Assembly: GCF_019052365.1 (NCBI RefSeq)
Contig: NZ_JAHQUY010000064.1
Coordinates: 1-17,256 of the forward strand
Reading direction: 5' to 3'
Length of the DNA stretch: 17,256 bases
Origin: Leyella stercorea
GTDB taxonomy: Bacteria > Bacteroidota > Bacteroidia > Bacteroidales > Bacteroidaceae
A program made the translations under genes and the position numbers. Positions within the stretch are counted from its first letter, which is position 1. Every line of letters starts with the position of its first letter. Shown here piece after piece: positions 6,479-12,001 of the stretch. The notes beneath the pieces were generated by a model that was given only the letters and a program-made list of their open reading frames with translations, did not search any database and had not been told where the DNA came from.

Positions 6479-7438
6479 ATGGAATTCATGACAATCTTCC
6501 TTACAGCACTTGTTGTGCTTGCTGTAGTCTTTGTTAAGATGGCAGTTGTTATTATCCCGCAAAGTGAGACAAAAATCATAGAACGTCTTGGCAGATACTA
6601 CGCAACGCTCAGTCCGGGTGTGAACATCATCATACCGTTCATCGACCGTGCGAAAGCTATTGTCGTTAGTGTACGCGGTCGCTACGGCTACTCTACAACC
6701 ATCGACCTCCGCGAGCAGGTGTACGACTTCGACAAGCAGAACGTAATCACGAAGGATAACATCCAGATGCAGATCAATGCGTTGCTCTACTTCCAGATTG
6801 TAGACCCGTTCAAGGCTGTTTACGAGATTGACAACCTCCCGAATGCTATCGAGAAGCTCACACAGACAACACTGCGTAACATCATCGGCGAACTGGAACT
6901 CGACCAGACACTCACCTCGCGTGACACAATCAACACCAAGCTTCGCGCCGTTCTTGACGAGGCTACAGACAAGTGGGGCATCAAGGTGAACCGCGTGGAG
7001 CTGCAGGACATCATTCCGCCGTCGAGCGTGCTTCAGGCTATGGAGAAGCAGATGCAGGCTGAGCGCAACAAGCGTGCGGCTATCCTCACATCCGAGGGCG
7101 AGAAGCAGTCGCAGATTCTGCAGTCGGAGGGCGAGAAAGCGTCTACCATCAACCGCGCTGAGGCTGCCAAGCAGCAGGAGATTCTGCGTGCCGAGGGCGA
7201 GGCTCAGGCTCGCATACGCAAGGCCGAGGCTGAAGCGATAGCCATCGAGAAGATCACGGAGGCTGTAGGCAAGAGCACCAACCCTGCCAACTATCTGCTC
7301 GCACAGAAGTACATCAATATGATGGAGGAACTTGCTCAGGGCGACAAGACAAAGACCGTCTTCCTGCCGTTTGAGGCTACGAACATGCTGGGCAGTCTTG
7401 GTGGAATAAAGGAATTGTTTAAGGAAACTGAAAAATAA
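6479..7438 (+). CDS. SPFH/band-7 (stomatin/QmcA-like) protein
   Basis: A 319-aa membrane-anchored scaffold protein. One N-terminal membrane segment (about 4-27) leads into an SPFH/PHB domain (about 25-190) with VIIPQSETKIIERLGRY, SPGVNIIIPFID and QNVITKDNIQMQINALLYFQI. A charged, Ala/Glu-rich coiled coil (about 195-270) follows, with repeated SEGEK units, then a hydrophilic tail. Stomatin and QmcA homologues form large rings around membrane proteases or organise membrane microdomains. It sits between the NfeD-like gene (31 bases upstream) and the epimerase-fold gene (27 bases downstream), suggesting a three-gene operon. Confidence 0.94.
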   Translation: MEFMTIFLTALVVLAVVFVKMAVVIIPQSETKIIERLGRYYATLSPGVNIIIPFIDRAKAIVVSVRGRYGYSTTIDLREQVYDFDKQNVITKDNIQMQINALLYFQIVDPFKAVYEIDNLPNAIEKLTQTTLRNIIGELELDQTLTSRDTINTKLRAVLDEATDKWGIKVNRVELQDIIPPSSVLQAMEKQMQAERNKRAAILTSEGEKQSQILQSEGEKASTINRAEAAKQQEILRAEGEAQARIRKAEAEAIAIEKITEAVGKSTNPANYLLAQKYINMMEELAQGDKTKTVFLPFEATNMLGSLGGIKELFKETEK

Positions 7439-7465
7439 AGATTAAAAGAAAAACAGAAGAAGAAT

Positions 7466-8572
7466 ATGAACATTTGTATATTTGTTGGCGCACGTCCCAA
7501 CTTCATTAAGATTGCCCCAATCGTTCGTGCCATTGACAAGGCTAAGGCTGAAGGTAAGGAGATAGGTAGCAGTCTGGTTTACGCAGGTCGTGAGGACGAC
7601 CCTACACTCGAGCCGTCGCTCTTCGACGACCTTCAGATCGGTCGCCCCGACGTATGCCTTGGTGTCGACTGCGTTAACCTCAACGAGCTTACGGGTCAGG
7701 TTATGTCTGCCTTCGAGCGCTATCTTCAGGAGCATTCTACTGATGTCGTTATCGTTGTTGACGACCTCGCTTCTACAATGGCTGCTGCCATCGTCACAAA
7801 GAAGCAGGGCATTCTGCTGGCTCATCTCGTAGCAGGCACACGCTCGTTCGACATCTCTATGCCGAAGGAGATCAACCGCCTCGTCATCGACGGTCTCTCC
7901 GACCTGCTCTTCACGGCTGGCATTGGCGGCAACAGCGCTGCTACACGCGAGGGCGCCGAGTCGTCGAAGATATACATGGTGGGCAATATTCTTATGGACA
8001 CACTGCGCTTCAACCACCAGCGCTTCGAGCGTCCGGCTGTGATGGACGAACTGGGCCTCGCAGAGAAGAAGTACATCGTCTTCACGCTCAACCGCAAGGC
8101 TATCATCGGTAACGACGACGAGCTGCGCGCGCTTCTTGTGAGCATGATGTCGCACGTAGGCGATGTTCCTGTTGTGGCTCCGTTGCGCAAGCTTGCTGCC
8201 GACGCCGTTAAGCGCATCGTAAACGAGAATCCGCTGCTCTTCGAGAAGCTGCATATCGTGGCTCCGCTCGACTATCTGCACTTCGGCTACCTCACAGCCA
8301 ATGCTCTCGGTATCGTCACCGACTCGGGCAATGTGGCTGAGGAGGCTACGTTCAACACCGTGCCTTGCATCACGCTCAACAGCTATACCGAGCATATCGA
8401 GACCGTAAAGGTTGGTTCGAACGTGCTTGTAGGCGAAGACCCCGTACAGCTTGGCGAGGAGATGGCGCGCATGGTAGACGGCGAGTGGAAGCATTGCGGC
8501 ATACCTGAGCGTTGGGATGGTCGTTCGGCTGAGCGCATCGTGCAGACACTGATGGAGTGCGCAGCTAAGTAA
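7466..8572 (+). CDS. UDP-GlcNAc 2-epimerase-fold protein with degenerate active site
   Basis: The 368-aa protein aligns by eye along its whole length with non-hydrolysing UDP-N-acetylglucosamine 2-epimerases (WecB/MnaA), GT-B-fold cytoplasmic enzymes that make UDP-ManNAc for surface glycans. Fold landmarks are kept: GARPNFIKIAP (8-18), VGNILMDTL (172-180), TDSGNVAEEA (285-294) and TEHIE (308-312). Catalytic landmarks are not. The usual GQHYD is GREDD (41-45), HxEAGLR is HLVAGTR (120-126), PEEINR is PKEINR (133-138), and the TLHR histidine is N209 (TLNRKAI). By E. coli WecB numbering E117, E131 and H213 correspond to Val, Lys and Asn; D95 is probably kept as D100. A pseudoenzyme or a new activity is more likely than epimerisation. 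It is intact and in operon order behind NfeD/SPFH. Confidence 0.85.
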   Translation: MNICIFVGARPNFIKIAPIVRAIDKAKAEGKEIGSSLVYAGREDDPTLEPSLFDDLQIGRPDVCLGVDCVNLNELTGQVMSAFERYLQEHSTDVVIVVDDLASTMAAAIVTKKQGILLAHLVAGTRSFDISMPKEINRLVIDGLSDLLFTAGIGGNSAATREGAESSKIYMVGNILMDTLRFNHQRFERPAVMDELGLAEKKYIVFTLNRKAIIGNDDELRALLVSMMSHVGDVPVVAPLRKLAADAVKRIVNENPLLFEKLHIVAPLDYLHFGYLTANALGIVTDSGNVAEEATFNTVPCITLNSYTEHIETVKVGSNVLVGEDPVQLGEEMARMVDGEWKHCGIPERWDGRSAERIVQTLMECAAK

Positions 8573-8584
8573 TTAGCGGAAGGA

Positions 8585-8608
8585 GGCTACGGCATTCTTG
8601 CCGTAGCC
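8585..8608 (+). terminator. hairpin after the epimerase-fold gene
   Basis: GGCTACGGCA (8585-8594) and TGCCGTAGCC (8599-8608) form a perfect 10-bp stem with a TTCT loop, starting 13 bases after the stop codon. The stem is strong, but no clean U-tract follows, so it may be a terminator or a 3'-end stabiliser. Confidence 0.6.
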
Positions 8609-8636
8609 ATTGCAATAATCTGTGTTTCAGATTTTA

Positions 8637-8664
8637 AAGCCTACGACAGGAATGACGTAGGCTT
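8637..8664 (+). promoter_or_regulatory. second hairpin, upstream of the SIMPL gene
   Basis: AAGCCTACG (8637-8645) and CGTAGGCTT (8656-8664) form a perfect 9-bp stem around a 10-base loop, 33 bases before the ATG at 8698. It is preceded by TTTTA and followed by TTCTATATA. It could be a second terminator of the upstream operon or a 5' leader element of the SIMPL gene; no convincing promoter lies between the two hairpins. Confidence 0.45.
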
Positions 8665-8697
8665 CTATATACATTACTCCTATAAAACCCCTTTCTT

Positions 8698-9405
8698 ATG
8701 AACAATTACAAATCTATCTGGTGCGCAGCGCTCATTGCGCTCAGCATCGTCACCCTCGGCTTCAACATAAAGGGTGGCATCGACAACTTCGCCAACAAAG
8801 ACCGCAAAGTGTCTGTAAAGGGATTAGCTGAGAAAGAAGTGGACGCCGATAAGGTGACATGGCCTATCGTGTCGAAAGAACTCGGCAACGACCTGCCCGA
8901 GCTTTATAAGCGTCTTGGCGATACTCAGCAGAAGATAAAGCATTTTCTAACAGCCAACGGCGTGAAGTCCGACGAGATAAGCGTTAATGCGCCGAGCGTA
9001 ATCGACCTCAACGCTGACCAGTACAGCAACAACCAGCGCACATATCGCTACAACATCACATCGGTCATCACCGTTACTTCGCGCAACGTGAAACTCGTGC
9101 GCTCCATCATAGCCCGTCAGGGCGAACTGCTTAAGGAGGGCGTGGCTATCGTCGACGGCGGCTACGAGAATCAGGTGAAGTACGAGTATGTGTCGTTCAA
9201 GCAGATGAAGCCGAAAATGATGGAAGAGGCTATAGCCAACGCCGAGAAGACAGCCGCACAGTTTGCCAAGAACTCCAAGAGCAAGCTCAACAAGATTGTC
9301 TCTGCCGACCAGGGCCAGTTCTCTATCGAAGACCGCGACCAGAGCACGCCTTATGTAAAGAAGGTGCGCGTCGTGACGACCATTGTCTACTCTTTGAAAG
9401 ACTAA
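8698..9405 (+). CDS. SIMPL (DUF541) domain protein
   Basis: A 235-aa protein with one N-terminal hydrophobic segment (about 8-24), a signal anchor or signal peptide. A SIMPL/DUF541 domain fills the rest, recognisable from KVSVKGLAEKEVDADKVTWPIVSKE (split by a short variable stretch), LKEGVAIVDGGYENQVKYEYV and EAIANAEKTAAQFAKNSKSKL. SIMPL proteins are envelope proteins of poorly known role; BP26 of Brucella is the best-studied relative and oligomerises. It points into the SLC13 gene, with stop codons 9 bases apart, and shares no obvious operon with its upstream neighbours, being separated by two hairpins. Confidence 0.88.
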   Translation: MNNYKSIWCAALIALSIVTLGFNIKGGIDNFANKDRKVSVKGLAEKEVDADKVTWPIVSKELGNDLPELYKRLGDTQQKIKHFLTANGVKSDEISVNAPSVIDLNADQYSNNQRTYRYNITSVITVTSRNVKLVRSIIARQGELLKEGVAIVDGGYENQVKYEYVSFKQMKPKMMEEAIANAEKTAAQFAKNSKSKLNKIVSADQGQFSIEDRDQSTPYVKKVRVVTTIVYSLKD

Positions 9406-9414
9406 AAAACGCCG

Positions 9415-11247
9415 TTAGAACGGGAAGATGAGCGGCAGCACACCGATCATCACCAGTCCAATTATTATCTGCAACGGCAGACCCACCTTTATATAGTCCA
9501 TGAAGCTGTAACCGCCTGCCTGCATAACGAGCGCATTAGGCGGAGTAGAGAACGGCGAGGCGAAGCACATGCTTGCGCCGAGCGTCACGGCGAAGAGCAT
9601 AGGGTAGGGACTTACGCCGATAGCCATAGCCGAAGTGAGCGCTATCGGCGACATGAGCACCGCCGTAGCCGTGTTGCTTATGAACATCGTAAGGCACGAG
9701 GTGGTGAAGTAGACGCCCGCAAGCAGAGCGTACGGACTCGCCTCGCCGAGGTTGTCGGCAAGCAGGCGCGCCACCATGCTCGACGCTCCCGTCTTCTCCA
9801 GCGCCACCGACATGGGCAGCATCGCCGCAATCAGCACAATACTCTCCCAGTTTATCGTCTTGTAGGCAGCCTCCACGCTGCGCAGACATCCGGTTATCAC
9901 CATGAGCAGACCGGCAATCATCACCGCCGTAACCGGCGCTACGGGTATGAAGTCGAACACCATCATCGCTATCATCATCAGCATGATAGCCGCCGCCAGC
10001 GGAGCCTTGTAGTCGAGCGTCACATGTGCCGCCTCCTCCAGCGGCTGACCGATCACCACGATGCCCTCCGCCTCGTTAGCTATGCGTGCGATGTTCTTCC
10101 AGCGGCCCTGAATGAGCAGAATGTCGCCCTCGCGCAGCTTCAGGTCGGCGAGGTTGTCGGTTATGTAGTCGCCGCCGCGCTGCACGCCCAGCACGTTCAC
10201 GTTGTACATGCGTCGCACGCCCGAGTCTTTTATCGACTTGCCGCAGAGGCGCGCCGAGTGCATCAGCACCACCTCCGCAATGCCGATGTCGTAGATGGTG
10301 AGGTTCTGCGACGATGCAGCGTTCAGCTTCAAGTCCTCAGCCAGACGTGCCGCCGACTCCTTGTTGCCGCTTATATATATAATGTCGCCAGCCGTCAGCA
10401 TCGTGTTCGGACCCGCCAACTTCTGCTCCACATCCTTCATGAGGCGCGTGTGCGACTTCTTTATGCGTCTCACTTCGAGCACGGTCAGACCGTAGCGGTG
10501 GTGAATGTCCAGTTCTGCCAGCGTCTTGTCCGCCGCCAGCGACCCGCTCTCCACGGTGAACACCGAGAGATTGTCCGCCAGCTGATATTCCTCCATCAGC
10601 TTGCTCAGCGTCTTTCTTCTGCTTTTCTTGCTGCCCTCCTTCTTCTCGTTGCCCGAGAGGAAGCGCTTGCTCAGCGGCAGCAGCACTACGATGCCCACGA
10701 TGATGCAGACAACGCCCACGGGCAGAAAGCTGAAGAACTTGAGCGGTTCGTAGCCTGCCTCGGTCAGCGCTTCCTGAATAACAAGGTTGGGCGGCGTACC
10801 GATGAGCGTGAGCATACCGCCCATGCTGCTTGCGAAGGCGAGCGGCATAAGCAGACGGCTCGCCTTTATGCCGCCCTTCTGCGCCAGACTCACCACGATA
10901 GGCATCATCAGCGCCACCGTGCCCGTGTTGCTTACGAACGCTCCGATGACAGCCGTCACCACCATCAGCAACAGAAACAGACGAAGCTCGTTGCCGTCAG
11001 CCAGCGTCATTAGCTTGCCACTCGCTTTCTTAGCCAGTCCAGTCTGCACAATAGCACCGCCCACGACGAAGAGTCCGACCATCATTATCACCACCGAATT
11101 AGAGAAACCCGACAGCGCCTCCTGCGGCGTGAGTATTCCGGTGAGCAATAGGGCGACGAGGGCGCAGAGCGCAACGAGGTCGGAGCGAACTTTGCCCATA
11201 GCGAAAAACACAGCTGAGATAGCGAGAATAACAAGCGTTGTTATCAT
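9415..11247 (-). CDS. SLC13/DASS-family transporter with two RCK_C-like domains
   Basis: A 610-aa inner-membrane permease. Both halves carry the inverted-repeat signature of the divalent-anion:Na+ symporter family: SNT (106-108) with GTPPNLV (150-156), and SNTAT (524-528) with STPPNALV (567-574). Membrane segments cover about 2-195 and 412-608. Between them lies a soluble stretch (about 210-405) with two RCK_C/TrkA-C-like units, ending in units such as LTAGDIIYISG (284-294) and LREGDILLIQG (371-381). Such large permeases are often annotated as sulfate, phosphate, citrate or dicarboxylate carriers; the substrate cannot be read here. It has its own promoter (11300-11330) and converges on the SIMPL gene. 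Confidence 0.92.
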   Translation of the reverse strand: MITTLVILAISAVFFAMGKVRSDLVALCALVALLLTGILTPQEALSGFSNSVVIMMVGLFVVGGAIVQTGLAKKASGKLMTLADGNELRLFLLLMVVTAVIGAFVSNTGTVALMMPIVVSLAQKGGIKASRLLMPLAFASSMGGMLTLIGTPPNLVIQEALTEAGYEPLKFFSFLPVGVVCIIVGIVVLLPLSKRFLSGNEKKEGSKKSRRKTLSKLMEEYQLADNLSVFTVESGSLAADKTLAELDIHHRYGLTVLEVRRIKKSHTRLMKDVEQKLAGPNTMLTAGDIIYISGNKESAARLAEDLKLNAASSQNLTIYDIGIAEVVLMHSARLCGKSIKDSGVRRMYNVNVLGVQRGGDYITDNLADLKLREGDILLIQGRWKNIARIANEAEGIVVIGQPLEEAAHVTLDYKAPLAAAIMLMMIAMMVFDFIPVAPVTAVMIAGLLMVITGCLRSVEAAYKTINWESIVLIAAMLPMSVALEKTGASSMVARLLADNLGEASPYALLAGVYFTTSCLTMFISNTATAVLMSPIALTSAMAIGVSPYPMLFAVTLGASMCFASPFSTPPNALVMQAGGYSFMDYIKVGLPLQIIIGLVMIGVLPLIFPF

Positions 11248-11299
11248 AGAATTTGTTTTGTTTGTAAATGAATGATTTTGTTTCTTAAAAATGTTTAGT

Positions 11300-11330
11300 C
11301 AAAGTTACAAAAAATCAGTGAAACCGCCAA
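11300..11330 (-). promoter_or_regulatory. promoter of the SLC13 transporter
   Basis: On the minus strand TTG (11330-11328), 20 bases and TAACTTTG (11307-11300) form a consensus Bacteroidota promoter, 52 bases before the ATG at 11247. Confidence 0.7.
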
Positions 11331-11398
11331 TTTCTTGTCGCAGCTATTACGATTTGATTAAAATTATTTTGAAAAAGTAACAAAAAGTTCAAAAAATA

Positions 11399-11429
11399 TT
11401 GCATTTTTCAAAAATAAGTGCTATCTTCG
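11399..11429 (+). promoter_or_regulatory. promoter of the small-gene unit
   Basis: TTG (11399-11401), a 20-base spacer and TATCTTCG (11422-11429) fit the Bacteroidota promoter with one mismatch in the -7 box. Transcription would start around 11434-11437, giving a leader of about 85 bases before the small ORF. An 18-codon ORF starts at 11434, almost at the predicted start site, so it could only be translated as a leaderless peptide. Confidence 0.5.
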
Positions 11430-11519
11430 CAATATGAAATACGAGGATGTTGTCTCGCGTCCCGTAAGTAGATTGTTAACGACTGTGTAGAGACAGCAGT
11501 CAGAATAGGAGGTCTTATG

Positions 11520-11630
11520 ATGAAGAGTGTAAAAAGAGCTTATGATTTCGAATCGTTTGAGCTTGACAACGTCTATAACGACGACGAGAATCGTTATCCA
11601 CGTGATAATACCTCCATTTGGTACAATTAA
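11520..11630 (+). CDS. small acidic, aromatic-rich protein of unknown function (36-37 aa)
   Basis: I do not recognise this gene. It has an unusually strong Shine-Dalgarno sequence, AGGAGG at 11507-11512, placed 7 bases before the ATG at 11520 (4 before an in-frame ATG at 11517, the alternative start). The product begins MKSVKRAYDFESFELD, is rich in Asp, Asn, Glu, Tyr and Phe after a basic N-terminus, and ends in Trp-Tyr-Asn. There is no membrane segment, so it should be cytoplasmic unless processed. It is framed by a promoter (11399-11429) and a 16-bp-stem terminator (11702-11740), making a complete short transcription unit. It could be a small regulatory protein, a toxin or antitoxin component, or a peptide precursor; it is too short to rule out chance, though the ribosome site argues for translation. 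Confidence 0.5.
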   Translation: MKSVKRAYDFESFELDNVYNDDENRYPRDNTSIWYN

Positions 11631-11701
11631 ATAGGTTGTGCGTACATCCATAAGGATGCAATTCATAATGGAGAATTAGTAATTAACATTAACAGAACAT
11701 T

Positions 11702-11740
11702 TAGCGAAGCCTTGACCTTTTGCGGGTCAAGGCTTCGCTA
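11702..11740 (+). terminator. strong hairpin terminator of the small-gene unit
   Basis: TAGCGAAGCCTTGACC (11702-11717) and GGTCAAGGCTTCGCTA (11725-11740) are perfect 16-base arms around TTTTGCG. A T/A-rich tail (TTATTATATA) follows instead of a pure U-run. A second small stem GCTTGG/CCAAGC (11751-11756 and 11767-11772) follows. Confidence 0.8.
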
Positions 11741-11879
11741 TTATTATATAGCTTGGTTTTTGTTTGCCAAGCACTTATTATTCAACATAAACTTTTATAG
11801 AATATAGAATAGAAATAGGTGGATTCTTTCGTAAAATGACTTTTTCAAATGGGCTTATGCATGGATTTTTGTTTTCACA

Positions 11880-11931
11880 TACACAAAAGTGTAATTTTTT
11901 AGCCACCCATCTCTGAAATACACTTTTGTGT
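11880..11931. promoter_or_regulatory. 13-bp inverted repeat, operator candidate for the outer-membrane gene
   Basis: ACACAAAAGTGTA (11881-11893) and TACACTTTTGTGT (11919-11931) are perfect inverted copies with a 25-base spacer. Each arm is itself a dyad of ACAC and GTGT around four A or four T. The right arm ends 24 bases before the -7 box at 11956, where a -33 element would be expected but is absent. This is the layout of an activator-dependent promoter (inference). A stem-loop in the 5' region is the alternative, but the predicted transcription start lies downstream of it. Confidence 0.5.
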
Positions 11932-11955
11932 CAAAGGCTTTTTTCATTCAAATTA

Positions 11956-11963
11956 TACTTTTG
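11956..11963 (+). promoter_or_regulatory. -7 box of the outer-membrane protein gene
   Basis: TACTTTTG matches TAnnTTTG. The only upstream TTG is 27 bases away (11926-11928), too far for a normal -33, so the promoter is probably weak without an activator. Transcription would start near 11969, which favours the ATG at 12002 over the one at 11978. Confidence 0.55.
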
Positions 11964-12001
11964 CAGCAGAAAAATAAATGAAGCAACCAAAAAGTAGCAA
12001 T

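Noticed and set aside
5854..6579. 241-codon minus-strand ORF across the M48 end and the NfeD-like gene
   Set aside because: It crosses a terminator and two real genes on the opposite strand and resembles no family.
7442..8494. 350-codon minus-strand ORF opposite the epimerase-fold gene
   Set aside because: Shadow ORF: high His/Arg/Val content typical of antisense frames and no family resemblance, whereas the plus-strand product matches a known fold along its length.
10024..11013. 329-codon plus-strand ORF inside the SLC13 gene
   Set aside because: Antisense shadow with very high His/Arg/Gln content; the minus-strand transporter shows clear family motifs.
11421..11666. 81-codon minus-strand ORF opposite the small gene
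   Set aside because: No promoter or ribosome site on that strand; the plus strand has promoter, Shine-Dalgarno site and terminator.
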